A stretch of 64,000 bases of DNA from Erythroxylum novogranatense (Eukaryota; Streptophyta; Magnoliopsida; Malpighiales; Erythroxylaceae): the NCBI GenBank assembly GCA_029891385.1, contig CM057230.1, positions 17,559,372-17,623,371 on the forward strand, written 5' to 3'. A program made the translations under genes and the position numbers. Numbering within the stretch: the first letter of the stretch is position 1; every line of letters starts with the position of its first letter. The notes beneath the pieces are model-generated. The model ran no database searches. It was not told the DNA's origin and saw nothing but the letters and a program-made list of their open reading frames with translations. Shown here one piece after another: positions 22,982-34,645 of the stretch.

Positions 22982-23411
22982 TTTTAGATTATTTTAATAA
23001 TCATAAGTGTAGTCATATTACTTGATTTGATTCTAATATAAAGTGAGCTCAAAATATTGGATATTAGGTTTGTTAAAGGAAACTAGAGTCATTAAGGTTA
23101 CTTAATAAAGAAATCCTTCCCTCTCTCTTCAAGTGAAAAGAAACGTTTACAGATATTAAAACATATACGTTCTTGCACCTTTGAAAAGAACAAAGAAAGG
23201 GAAGAAGACTAGAGTGGATAAAGTTTTTGCGTAAAGAAGGGGTTTCCTAACAAGAAGAGGTTACACGAGTATAGATCAAGGTTAGTATTCCTCTCTTTTC
23301 TTTATAACACTAATTTTAGGGTTTGAAGGTGTTGAATTACTTATGTCATAAATGTTTTTAGGTGAATTTTATGCTTGAAATATTTCTTAGAATGTTAAAG
23401 ATTAAATCTCA
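22982..23411 (+). repeat. 3' LTR of the gag-less copia element
   Basis: 430 bp, matching 19139-19460 with many substitutions and a ~40-bp stretch absent from the 5' copy (GTAAAGAAGGGGTTTCC, near 23243). It starts TTTTAGATT where TGTTAGATT is expected and ends CTCA. Confidence 0.85.
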
Positions 23412-23742
23412 TAGGCTCAACAGATGGGGTTCTTTACCTTCATGTCTCAAGTTAAGAGCTCCGATTTAACTCCAGACTTTGATCTTTCTAAGATTCTTTG
23501 TTATATTTCAATATTATTAGCACCATAAAAATATACTTCAATTAGTATTAGTATTTTAGTTTATATTCATGATTTAATCAAAAGGTAATCTTTAAATTTT
23601 GAGTTATTTTAGTTTATTATGTTGGAATTTTAAGTATGAGTGAGAATCTCATGTTAGAAAGAGATGGAACTAGTGAATGGCATATAAGTGAAAATGATTC
23701 ATAAACCTAATGCCTTAAGATTTTGAGTTAAAATGTGGTGTC

Positions 23743-25169
23743 TGTTGGATCGCGTACGGTCCGAGTATTCACAATACACTACGGAAAAGACCATACAATA
23801 ATATGATGTATAATCGAAAATACCAAGGATGCATGAAAATACCTTATTTCTGTGGATAGGTTGCTTCTTTTTCGGATTCCAAGACACTGCAAACGCGAAT
23901 GCCCTCTACCGGTATCCACACGAGTATGCACAATCCTGGCTGCGGCTATGGTGTGCTAGCCCGTCCTGAAACTCTTCACGAACGCCGCATGATTTTTCTC
24001 TCAGATGGGGGCTAGGGTTTCGTGACAATCGTGTCTCTTTTCTTAATGAGACCTAAGCTTCTCTATTTATAGAGAAACCCTAATCTCATTGAGGCCCTAA
24101 TAAGTTTCGGCCCATTATATCTCATATAATAGAAGCCCGACAACTTAATTTCAATCTAGCCCAATAAATATATCTACATATATTTATTCAATACCTAATA
24201 AATTAGGCCCAAGAGAATAAGCCCAGATCACATCACTCTTTGTGTGCGACCCTGTAGGCTCATTTGATGTTGGCAATGGGCTTGATCACACTTCAAGGCC
24301 CATAAGTCATAAGCGGCCTCTAGCAAGACATTATGACTACCCAAATCAAATGAGGATCGATAATCCGATTTAACCTGTAACTATGGTTATAAGTTCAGTC
24401 CTTTTGTAACACGATATCAAGATTAATCACAAGGCATGGTACATGTTAACCTTTGATTAATCATAGTTTCTTGATCCCCAAGTTGACTGATTATAACAAA
24501 TGGCATTGATGACTCTTCATCAATTCATTTGAGCACGGCCATGCATTTCTTCAGTCACACTTGTCAAGAGGCCTAAATGATATCTCTCTCATTTAAGAGA
24601 GGTACAAATCTCATCTACGTCATTCACATCCCTCCGTATGATTCATTTAGTGTCCAACATAAGACTACTTGTTATTCGGTTAAAAATAACTTAGTCTAAT
24701 ATCAAAACACTAAATTCCTCATGTAGGAAACCATGATGACTTCAGGTTAAAGGACTAAAGTCAAACCATATAAAGAATCACTAATGACATGAAACCATGT
24801 AGTATTCTTTATGTGGGTCGGTCCAATATATGTTCTCTAACATATATCTATGTTTCTGATTTGATATCTCATATATATGATCAGTAAAACGTGATCATCA
24901 ACAAGAACACATACTAGCCTTAATTCATTATTGTTCCACCAATAATGATCGACCAGGGACAGTCTAGAATAGTGTTATAACGCTTATGGTTTTACTATTA
25001 AGTCACATACTTGATGACATAAGTCTAATACTATTCATGGAATATAAATCACATTACATAAACGAAATACATGCATATATAAAGGAATACCTCATAATAT
25101 ATTATTAACAAGTCATAATGTTAATACATGAATCACAAATATCTATTGGCCTAGGGCACACTACTAACA
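23743..25169 (-). repeat. Copia 3' LTR (left copy)
   Basis: 1427 bp, collinear with 30494-31917. It is the downstream LTR for the minus-strand element. On the plus strand it starts TGTTGGATCGCG and ends CACTACTAACA. Confidence 0.95.
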
Positions 25170-25184
25170 ATATCTCACTTCAGA
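25170..25184 (-). other. Copia polypurine tract
   Basis: The minus strand reads GTCTGAAGTGAGATA immediately before the downstream LTR, directly after the pol stop codon. It is short but correctly placed. Confidence 0.7.
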
Positions 25185-28100
25185 CTAGCCTAATCCACGA
25201 TATCTAATACCCATAGACCTCGTATGACTCTCATGTTTAGCCTGTGGAAGAGGCTTAGTAAGTGGATCGGCAATGTTGTCATCTGTGCCCACTTTGCATA
25301 TCTTCACGTCTCCTCTCCCAATGATTTCTCTAATCAAATGAAAACGTCTGAGTATGTGTTTGGATCTATGATGCGAGTTTGGTTCCTTAGCCTTCGCTAT
25401 AGCCCCATTATTATCACAATAAAGGTCTATAGGACTTGCAATGCTAGGAACAACTCCAAGCTCAGTAATGAACTTCCTGATCCATACAGCTTCCTTAGTT
25501 GCATCTGAGGCAGCATTGTACTCAGCTTCAGTTGTAGAATCAACAACAGTGTCTTGCTTTGAACTTTTCCAGCTCATTGCACCTCCATTCAAACAGAACA
25601 CAAAACCTGATTGCGATCTAAAATCATCTATGTCAGACTGAAAACCAGCATCAGTGTAACCATTTACAACGATCTCTCCTTCAAGTCCTCCATAGACTAG
25701 GAACATATCCTTCGTTCTTCTCAAGTACTTAAGGATATTCTTAACTGTTATCCAGTGACTCTCACCATAATTAGATTGGTATCTACTTGTTATGTTCAAA
25801 GAATATGAGACATCTGGTCGAGTACATAACATGACATACATGATAGATCCAATTGCAGATGCATATGGAATCTTACTCATGCGCTCAAGCTCTTTACCTA
25901 AAGTAGGACAATCCTTCTTAGAAAGCTTGATTCCATGTGACATTGGCAAGAATCCTCTCTTGGAATCTTTCATACTGAACCTTTTCAGTATCTTATCTAT
26001 GTATGTACTCTGACTTAGGCCTATAAGCTTTCTTGATCTATCTCTATAGATCTTAATGCCTAAAACATAGGCAGCCTTACCTAAGTCTTTCATTGAGAAT
26101 CGTTTCCTTAACCAAATCTTGACACTCTGTAAAATCGGAATATCGTTTCCAATGAGCAATATGTCATCAACATATAAAGCTAAAAAGACAACAACACTCC
26201 CATTAACCTTTTTGTAAACACAAGGTTCATCTTCATTCTTGATGAATCCAAACTCTTTGACAACTTCATCAAAACGAAGATTCCAGCTTCTCGATGATTG
26301 CTTCAATCCATAAATGGATCTTTGAAGCTTGCACGCCTTTCCTAAATTCTTAGGATGGACAAAACCTTCAGGCTGTATCATATATACATCCTCAAGTAAG
26401 TTTCCATTAAGGAAAGTCGTTTTGACATCCATTTGTCATATCTCATAATCATAGTATGAAGCTATGGCAATAAGAATTCTAATGGATTTGATCATGACCA
26501 CTGGAGAAAATGTCTCATCATAATCAATTCCATGAACTTGTCGATAACCTTTAGCAACAAGTCTTGCTTTATAAGTGTGCACATTTCCATCCATGTCGAG
26601 TTTCTTTTTGAAAACCAACTTACATCCAATGGTCTTCAAGCCATCAAACGGATCAATCAAAGCCCAAACTTGATTTTCATACATGGATTGCATCTCGGCT
26701 TTCATGGCCTCTAACCATTTAGCAAATTCTGGACTTTTCATAGCTTCTTGATAGGTTGTGGGCTCATTATGTTCGATGAGCATCACATTATCATCATCAG
26801 TAATGAGAAATCCATATCTCTCTGCTCATGATTTAATCCTATCGACCCACGTAGGCCTTGTGTTGTTGAAGGTCGCCATCAACGACTTGTGAGCTCGCTT
26901 CAATCTCCTTTTCAGGCTCAATGTCATTTTGTAAAATTTGAATTTCTTCAAGTTGTAGTTTACTCCCACTGTTTCCTTTGGAAACAAATTCCTTCTCTAA
27001 AAAAAACCATTTCGAGCAACAAACACTTTGTTCTCTGCTGGGATGTAAAAGTAATATCCTTTAGTTTCCTTAGGATATCTCACAAAATAATATTTTCCAG
27101 ATTTGGGTGCCAACTTGTCGGCAATTGGACGCTTCACATAAGCCTCACAACCCCAAATCTTTAGAAAAGATAAATTGGGACGCTTCCCAGTCCATATCTC
27201 ATAAGGTGTCTTTTTTATAGCCTTTGAAGGAATATGGTTTAATATGAATGCTGTTGTTTCTAAAGCATAGCCCCAGAAATATTTTGGAAGATCAGTTTGA
27301 CTCATCATTGATCGAACCATATCTAATAGAGTTCGATTTCTCCTTTCAGAAACATCATTCCATTGAGGAGTTCCTGGAGGAGTCAATTGTGAAACAATTC
27401 CACAATCCTTAAGATAATCATCAAACTCTTGGCTTAAGTATTCACCTCCTCGATCAGATCAAAGGATTTTAATTGTTTTGCCAAGCTGATTTTATACTTC
27501 ATTCTTATATTCTTTGAACTTTTCAAAAGATTCAGATTTGTGCTTCATTAAATAGACATATTCATATCTACTAAAGTTATCTGAAAAAGTAATGAAATAC
27601 AAATAACCTCCTCTCACTGAAATGCTAAAAGGACCACATACATCGGTATGTATGAGGCCCAATAGCTCATTGTCCCTTTCCCCTTTACCTGTGAAGGGGG
27701 CCTTTGTCATCTTACCCAGTAAACAAGAATTACATGTCTCAAAAGATTCAAAAGAATCAATGAATCCATCTTGATGGAGTTTTGAAATGCGTTTTTCATT
27801 TACATGGCCTAAGCGACAATGCTAGAGATAGGTTGGGTTCAAATCGTTAGACTTAAACTTCTTGGTATTTATGTTATAGATGGGCTCATTTGTAACAAAC
27901 TCAGTGTCTAGAGTATAAATGCCATTTAATTGACGCGCAATGCCATATAAAATGTCATTCTTATCAATGGAAATACTTCTATTCTCAATAAAAAATTTAA
28001 ATCCATCATTCTCTAAACAAGCAAAAGAAATAATGTTCCTACTCATAGTAGGTACATAATAACAATTCTTGAGTTCCAAAATGAGTCCAGTAGGCAAAAT

Positions 28101-29144
28101 AAGATCATAAGTCCCCACGGATAAAGCAGCAACTCTTGCTCCATTTCCCACGCGCAGGTCGATCTCACCAGACATCAATCTTCTAGTCCTTTTTAGACTC
28201 TGTACATTAGTACAAATGTGAGTTGCAGCTCTGGTATCTAATACCCAAGATGCAGAAGGAGTAAAATTGATTTCTATAACAAACATACCTGAAGAAGTAG
28301 TCGCACTATTCTTCTTCTCTTTCAGCTCTTCCAAATAGAGTTTGCAGCTCTTTTTCCAATGACCAGGTTCATTGCAATGAAAGCAAACTCCCTCCTTGGG
28401 TGCCTTAGTCTTAGCTTTAAGCTTGGGCTTGGACTTGGACTTGGACTTGGGTATTTTACCTTTGTCCTTTGTTGTGCCCTTCTTCTTGAAACCTTTTCCC
28501 TTCTGAACCACAAGAACTTCATTGGTGGTCTTAACATTTCCCTTTAAGTTCTCTTCAGCAGGTTTCAGCATCCCATGCAATTCATCAATGGACTTCTCCA
28601 TATTATGCATGTTGTAGTTAAGAATGAACTGATCATATTCATCAGTCAAAGATGCTAGAATAAGATCAATTGTCAATTCTTGACTAACAGGTGCAACTAA
28701 TTTCTCGAGATGATGAATGTAACTCTTCATCTTGAGAACATGAGTACTCACGGGTGTGCCAGGAGTCATCTTGCATGAATTCAATGCCTTAGTGGTTCTA
28801 AACCTCTCTTGGCGTGCTTGTTCTTGAAACATAGTTTTCAGTTGAGCAAGCATGTCATAGGCCTCCATTTCCTCTAAATCCTTCTGAAGGTCAGAGATCA
28901 TGGCGCCTAACGTAAGGCATGACACATCCGTAGAGTCATTGATATGCTTCGTGTAAGCATCCTTTTGAGCCTTAGGTGCATTTGCTGGTGGTTCCTCAGG
29001 GATGAGCTCTTCTAGGACATAAAGCTTTCTTTCTTGCTTGAGAACAATTCTCAAGTTCCTATACCAATCTAGGAAATTTGTTCCCTTAAGCTTTTCTTTC
29101 TCTAGGATAGATCGCATGGAAAGGTTGGTGGATGGAGTAGCCAT
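25185..29144 (-). pseudogene. Copia gag-pol polyprotein, one frame broken by five stop codons
   Basis: A single frame of 1,319 codons runs from ATG at 29144 to 25185 with no frameshift. Gag spans the N-terminal ~250 codons and has a CCHC knuckle (CFHCNEPGHWKKSC). The protease motif reads LDTRAATHIC, so the glycine of the D-T/S-G catalytic triad is arginine. The integrase zinc finger (HCRLGHVNEK ... CNSCLLGK) and IHTDVCGPF follow. RT has MDVKTTFLNGNL and YVDDILLIGND, with both aspartates present. RNase H has YTDAGF, TTEAEY and ADPLTKPLP. In-frame stops lie at 27822-27824, 27492-27494, 27459-27461, 26826-26828 and 26436-26438. Each is explicable by one C-to-T or G-to-A change. As read it cannot make the full polyprotein. 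Confidence 0.95.
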
Positions 29145-30476
29145 AATCTACAAAATTATGCAATAAGGGTCAACATTCTTATTATTAAGAGGTATTAGCT
29201 CCCACTCAAATAAATAACCCTCAATTGAAAAATGGGAGAAACAAGATCTATATTTCACTAAGTCCTAAGAAAGCTTTGGCTTAACACTCAAGACTTAGTT
29301 ATTTAGGTAGAAAACTCTTTTCAATTACATCATATGTAACTCTTGATAGGTTTATGTTAAAAAAACATCTTATGTACTGCATGTATGTAAAAACCCAATC
29401 TTATGCCCTAAGCCCAAAACCGTTTTGATAGCTTAGTCAAGTTTAACCATACTTTACCTATGAATAGCACCATTATTCAAATGTCTTCCCTAGATGATCC
29501 CCACATGCCTTGCTTTGGCAAAAACCCACATAAGGATAAGCTAGAGATAAACATTGGTAAAGATTTATGGAAGACATATAAACTTAAAATTATGAAGAGG
29601 GTCGTTCTTAGTACATTATGAAGGCTACTAATCCTATTAGTAAAGGTGTTTGTACTATGCTATTTCTAATCCTATACTACAACATACTTGAGTATATATA
29701 TATTAGAAGTATAGAATAGTAACTTACACATGAATATAAATATTCAAAAAATATAAATAAACACATGTAACATCACCCAGAATATATAACACATAACGAA
29801 CAAACAAGCGTAGGGGAAGCCGCCCCTTGCTGGGCTTGTCAGTCGACTGGAAGAGATGATAGTCGACTAGTAGACTTGTGCTAGTCGACTGGAAGAGATG
29901 ATAGTCGACTGGTCGACTTGTGCTAGTCGATTGGAACCAATGTCAGTCGACTGGAACAAACGTTTTTGCTGAAACACTCATCTACGCTCTCCGATTAGTC
30001 GAATGGAACGCTTCTAGTCGACTGGAAGAGATGATAGTCGACTGGTCGACTTGTGCTAGTCGACTGGAACCAATGTCAGTCGACTGGAACAAACGTTTTG
30101 CTGAAACACTCATCTTCGTTCTCCGATCAGTCGACTGGAACGCTTCTAGTCGACTGAAAAGTTTGTAGTCGACTGGAGTATCTTTGTCCAACATGGATAC
30201 TTGCGGTTTCCTATTCCACATCCATGTCTCACATGGTGGAAAACCTAGCAGCCACCACCTTTCGGTCAAACCCTTCATGCTTGTCATATATTCTCATCAG
30301 TACCAAGATAATCAACAAATCCGAAAACAACATGCATGAAATAAAAACACTTTCGTATCACACAACCAAAAACCGTGAGCACATGTAATCCAAACATGCA
30401 TATTTTTGATTATACAGAAGCCAAAATCGTGAACACGTGTAATCAAAACACGTATATTAACGATTATACAGAAGAA
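29145..30476 (-). other. Untranslated leader of the copia element
   Basis: About 1.3 kb between primer site and gag start with no supported coding sequence. It contains the AGTCGACTGG array (29840-30175) and a ~57-bp tandem repeat next to the primer site (30369-30475, units ending GATTATACAGAAG). Confidence 0.75.
29840..30175. repeat. AGTCGACTGG array with 133-bp higher-order repeat
   Basis: More than a dozen copies of AGTCGACTGG or one-base variants. AGTCGACT is a perfect palindrome. They are organised in a larger unit of 133 bp: TGCTAGTCGA starts at 29921 and 30054, and the stretch GGAACAAACG ... GCTGAAACACTCATCT recurs at the same interval. The 82- and 101-aa open frames here are by-products of the repeat. 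Confidence 0.93.
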
Positions 30477-30492
30477 CCTGGCTCTGATACCA
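30477..30492 (-). other. Copia primer binding site (tRNA-iMet)
   Basis: The minus strand reads TGGTATCAGAGCCAGG one base inside the upstream LTR, complementary to the 3' end of plant initiator-Met tRNA. Confidence 0.95.
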
Positions 30493-30493
30493 C

Positions 30494-31917
30494 TATTGGA
30501 TCACGTACAGTCCGAGTATTCACAATACACTGCGAAAAAGACCATACAACAACATGATGTATAATCGAAAATACCAAGGATGTATAAAAATACCTTATTT
30601 CTGTGGATAGGTTGCTTCTTTTTCAGATTTCAAGACACTGCAAACGCGAATGCCCTCTACTGGTATCCACACAAGTATGCACGATCCGGGCTGCGACTAT
30701 GGTGTGCTAGCACGTCCTGAAACTCTTCACGAACACCGCACAATTTTTCTCTCGGATGGTGGCTAGGGTTTCGTGATAATTGTGTCTCTTTTCTTAATGA
30801 GACCTAAACTTCTCTATTTATAGAGAAACCCTAATCTCATTGAGGCCCTAATAAGTTTCGGCCCATTATATCTCATATAATAGAAGCCCGACAACTTAAA
30901 TCCAATCTAGCTCAATAAATATATCTACATATATTTATTCAATACCTAATAAATTAGGCCCAAGAGAATAAGCCTAGATCACATCACTCTTTGTGTGCGA
31001 CCCTGTAGACTCATTTGATGTTGACAATGGGCTTGATCACACTTAAAGGCCCATAAGTCATAAGCGGCCTCTAGCAAGACATTATGACTACCCAAATCAA
31101 ATGAGGATCGATAATCCGATTTAACCTGTAACTATGGTTATAAGCTCAGTCCTTTTGTAACACGATATCAAGATTAATCACAAGGCATGGTACATGTCAA
31201 CCTTTGATTAATCATAGTTTCTTGATCCCCAAATTGACTGATTATAACAAATGACATTGATGACTCTTCATCAATTCATTTGAGCACGGCCATGCATTTC
31301 TTCACCACACTTGTCAAGAGGCCCAAATGATATCTCTCATTTAAGAGAGGTACAAATCTCATCTACGTCATTCACATCCCTCCGCATGATTCATTTAGTG
31401 TCCAACATAAGACTACTTGTTATTCGGTTAAAAATAACTTAGTCTAATATCAAAACACTTAATTCCTCATGTAAGGAACCATGATGACTTCAGGTCAAAG
31501 GACTAAAGTCAAACCATATAAAGAATCACTAATGACATGAAACCATGTAATATTCTTTATGTGGGTCGGTCTAATATATGTTCTCTAACATATATCTATG
31601 TTTCTGATTTGATATCTCATATCCATGATCAGTAAAACGTGATCATCAACAAGAACACATACTAGCCTTAATTCATTATTGTTCCACCAATAATGATCGA
31701 CCAGGGACAGTCTAAAATAGTGTTATAACGCTTATGGATTTACTATCAAGTCACATACTTGATGACATAAGTCTAATACTATTCATGGAATGTAAATCAC
31801 ATTACATAAACGAAATACATGCATATATAAAGGAATACCTCATAATATATTATTAACAAGTCATAATGTTAATACATGTAACACAAATATCTATTGGCCT
31901 AGGGCACACTACTAACA
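30494..31917 (-). repeat. Copia 5' LTR (right copy)
   Basis: 1424 bp, the upstream LTR for the minus-strand element, reading TGTTAGTAGTGTGCCC on that strand. The last dinucleotide on its inner edge is TA rather than TG on the plus strand. Confidence 0.95.
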
Positions 31918-32300
31918 ATGTCAAGGCCCACAAGTATGTTTCCTCACTAAGCTCATAGATCTCTTATGAAAAAGGACTCCCCAGATCTAACAAGTATATC
32001 AGAGTCGATAGTTCGGCAAGGGACGAGTATGGAGACATTATTCAGATCTTGTGGTTGCTTTCCCACATGGAAGAGAAAGGAAACTCCTAGTGGGCCCAAA
32101 CCAATAAAGTAGAAGGCTCTAGATGACACCATATATTCAAGCTGTTAAGAAAAAAACTTTTGTTTAAAGAAAAATCTAAGCCTAATGTGAAAGTTCACAC
32201 TTAAGAAGGAAATTATTGAAATTTCAAGTGTCAATAGGAATTCCTTTTTAGAAAGAGATGGAATTAGTTAGGAGCATATAAGTAGAAAGGACAACATATT

Positions 32301-32787
32301 CAAATTCAATTACATTTAGATTTCAACTTACTTGCCAATTTTAAAATAGTTTAAACTTAAATTTGATTTAATTAGTTGTCAACTCTAATATAAATTTACA
32401 AATTATAATTCAATTAATTTTAATTTATTATATAATTTATCTAAATTACGTATTAAACTTAAAATTTTATCTAATATATGTTCGAAAGATAATAATATAA
32501 TAATAATTTATTCAGTATAAATTCAAAAAGTAATAATTATAATTCTATTACTTATTTGGTTAAGCAAATTATTCAAATCATGCTATCTACTAATTATTTG
32601 TATTTGTAAAAAGTCGTATTTTTTATATACACACTAAGAATTATGAATGCATATTGGAATCTACCAACGAAAGAAAGCTTAGAGTCGGTGTTTTTCAAGA
32701 ACATAAGAACCAAAGGATTATTATAATGTAAGTAATTGCATTTATTATTTGTTCGTTGAAATATTATTCAGTCATTAATCAATAATT
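32301..32787. other. AT-rich intergenic sequence upstream of the P450
   Basis: Very AT-rich (AATAATAATTTATT and similar). No gene or element boundary recognised. Confidence 0.5.
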
Positions 32788-32970
32788 GAAACGTGGAATC
32801 TTAGATGATGAGCACCGCCGCTCCAGGTCAACTCTTGCGATGCACACGGCAGTATATGTTTCAAACACGTTTAAGTAATTACAAGTCCATGCAAACATGT
32901 ATTTAAGGCTGTCGTCTCCTTTCTTAAAAACATCGACGACTTCTCTTTAGCAAACAGTTACAGAGACACC
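32788..32970 (+). promoter_or_regulatory. CYP82 proximal promoter and 5' leader
   Basis: Upstream sequence of the P450 start codon, conserved in the orphan copy at 17465-17642. TATTTAAGG (~32901) is the best TATA-like box; the orphan reads TATTTATGG at the same place. The leader CTTTAGCAAACAGTTACAGAGACACC ends at the ATG. Conservation between two otherwise decayed loci supports the assignment; transcription start is not shown. Confidence 0.6.
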
Positions 32971-34645
32971 ATGCATTTTCCTTCTCTTTTACTTGCTCTT
33001 TTCGTGCTTATACTATCACTGATCTTCCTACTCTATAACCACCTCTTTAGAAATCGTAAAAATCAAAGCCGCAACTTTCCACCACTAGTTGCAGGTTCCT
33101 TGCCAATTATAGGCCACATTCATTTGCTTAGAGGACCAAAACCAATTGCACGAATCTTTAGTTCCTTAGCTGATAAGCGTGGACCCATCTTCTCAATTTG
33201 GGTTGGTGCCCATCGAACTGTTGTGATTAGCAGTTACCAAGCTATCAAAGAGTTCTTCACCACCAACGACAGGATTATGGCTTCACGACCTGCATCAACT
33301 CAAGCAAAGCACATTGGGTACAATTATGCAGCCATCGCTTTTGCACCTTATGGAGCCTACTGGCGTGAAATGCGTAAGTTTTCCATGATCCATCTTCTCT
33401 CCCTAAACAGACTCAAGTATTTGAGGCACTTTCGAGTGTAGGAAGTGGACAAGATGATCAGAGATTTATATATCGTGTGCCAGAGGAATGACGAAGGGTC
33501 AGCGAAGGTTGTGATGAGTGAATGGCTAGAGCATCTTACCGTGAATATACTTACCAGAATCGTTTCTGGGAAGAGACTTTTCGATGTCCGCAACAATAAG
33601 AATGAGAAAGAAGGTAACGTCGTTGCAAAAACCATGGCAGATGTGATGTATTACATGGCAGTTCCTGTTCCTGGGGATTTCATTCCGTTCTTAGGACGGA
33701 TTGATTTCCGAGGAGTAGAGAAAAAAGATGGAGAGAGTAAGAAAAGATTTTGATTCAGTTGTGGATAAATGGATTGAGGAAGACCAGTTGAAGAGGCTCG
33801 ATACTACCACTAGTCATAACCATGACGATGACCAAGCAAACCAAGACATCCTCGATGTTTTGCTTTCAACTGTCGAGGGCTATCCCAAGTATGGACACAC
33901 ACGTGAAAGCATCATCAAGGCAACAGCAATGGTAAAAGCCTGTCTTTGTTTTTTGATAATTTAGGATTGACTTCCATAACATTAACATTCTAAAATATAT
34001 GTATTGCATGGTTGGCTGTAGACTTTCATTGTTGCTGGGTCGGACACCTCGGCTTTAGCCCTGACGTGGATACTCTCCAACTTGTTGAACAACAGACGCT
34101 GCCTGCAGCTTGCACGAGAAGAGCTTGACTCTAAAGTTGGGAGGGAGAGACTTGTAGAAGAGTCGGACATTGACAACTTACAGTACTTGCAGGCTATCAT
34201 CAAAGAGACGCTGCGCTTGTACCCACCAGGTCCTGTTGGCGCTTCAGAAGCCACCCAAGATTGCACGCTCTGTGGCTTCGACGTTCCAAAGGGCACTCGA
34301 ATTTTCGTCAACTTGTGGAAGTTGCATAGGGATCCAAGTTTTCGGTCCGATCCTGAGGAATTCAGGCCAGAAAGATTTCTTACAAGCCACGCAAATCTGG
34401 AAATTTATGGTCAAAACTACGAATACATGCCATTTGGGTCTGGAAGAAGAATATGTCCGGGGCTAAACCTAGCCACGCAAATTTTGCAGTTAAGTCTGGC
34501 AAGGTTGCTTCAGGCTTTTGAGATGACCACACCCTGCAACGAGCCTGTGGACATGACTGAGTCCTTCAGTTTGGTTTTGCTTAAGAAAACTCCTTTCGAC
34601 GTTGTGCTCACCCCTCGTCTTGCTCCTCAACTTTATGATCAGTAG
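32971..34645 (+). pseudogene. CYP82: CYP82-type cytochrome P450, two exons; nonsense codon and frameshift as read
   Basis: Heme-thiolate monooxygenase of the plant CYP82 family, ER-anchored. Exon 1 is 32971-33931; the 90-bp GT-AG intron is 33932-34021 (phase 0); exon 2 is 34022-34645. It would encode about 527 aa, normal for the family. Visible features are a hydrophobic N-terminal anchor (residues 4-24), the hinge PPLVAGSLPIIGH, and APYGAYWREMRK. Exon 2 gives AGSDTS in the I helix (~325-330), KETLR (~381-385), FRPERF, and FGSGRRICPG with the heme cysteine near residue 465. Two lesions: an in-frame TAG at 33439-33441, and six A's at 33721-33726 where five would keep frame. All catalytic motifs are intact, so decay is recent or one lesion is a consensus error. 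CYP82 members act in terpenoid, alkaloid, flavonoid and coumarin metabolism; substrate cannot be inferred. Its 3' end faces WDR26. Confidence 0.92.

Larger units (their letters stand above)
19139..23411 (+). mobile_element. Old Ty1/copia retrotransposon lacking gag
   Basis: The 5' LTR starts TGTTAGATTATTTTT at 19139. The 3' LTR starts at about 22982, after the purine tract AAGTGGGAGA, and ends CTCA at 23411. TAGGCTC is present on both sides (19132-19138 and 23412-23418), longer than the usual 5-bp duplication but exact. The LTRs are clearly diverged, so the insertion is old. Sequence jumps from inside the 5' LTR (~19460) straight into the protease/GAG-pre-integrase boundary, so the LTR end, primer site and all of gag are deleted. 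Confidence 0.9.
23743..31917 (-). mobile_element. Complete Ty1/copia retrotransposon (8.2 kb)
   Basis: LTRs at 23743-25169 and 30494-31917, with the TG...CA pattern on both strands (TGTTGG ... CTAACA; the right copy starts TATTGG). Flanks GTGTC and ATGTC form a 5-bp duplication with one mismatch. On the minus strand the order is LTR, tRNA-iMet primer site, repeat-rich leader, gag-pol, purine tract, LTR. By eye there are about 50 differences between the LTRs, mostly transitions, so it is younger than the element at 19139 but not recent. It sits inside the TRIM-like LTR. The copia sub-lineage cannot be assigned with certainty from reading alone. Confidence 0.96.
23620..32300 (+). mobile_element. 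TRIM-like miniature LTR element, split by a copia insertion
   Basis: First LTR: TGTTGGAATTTTAAG at 23620 to 23742, resuming after the copia at 31923 and ending AGATCTAACA at 31992 (about 193 bp when joined). A primer-site-like TATATCAGAGTC follows at 31996. The interior is only ~220 bp, with an AAGAAGGAA purine tract near 32203. A second, worn LTR starts TATTGAAATTTCAAG at 32214 and keeps AGAAAGAGATGGAA and the TATA-like GCATATAAGT; it fades out by ~32300. The tiny interior and short LTRs fit a TRIM. No coding capacity. Confidence 0.72.

Noticed and set aside
25224..26013. Plus-strand open frames opposite the copia RT/RNase H
   Set aside because: Antisense shadows of the conserved pol frame.
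29840..30175. Palindromic AGTCGACTGG array as a CRISPR array
   Set aside because: Units are too short, spacers are themselves repeated at 133 bp, and it lies in the leader of a plant retrotransposon.
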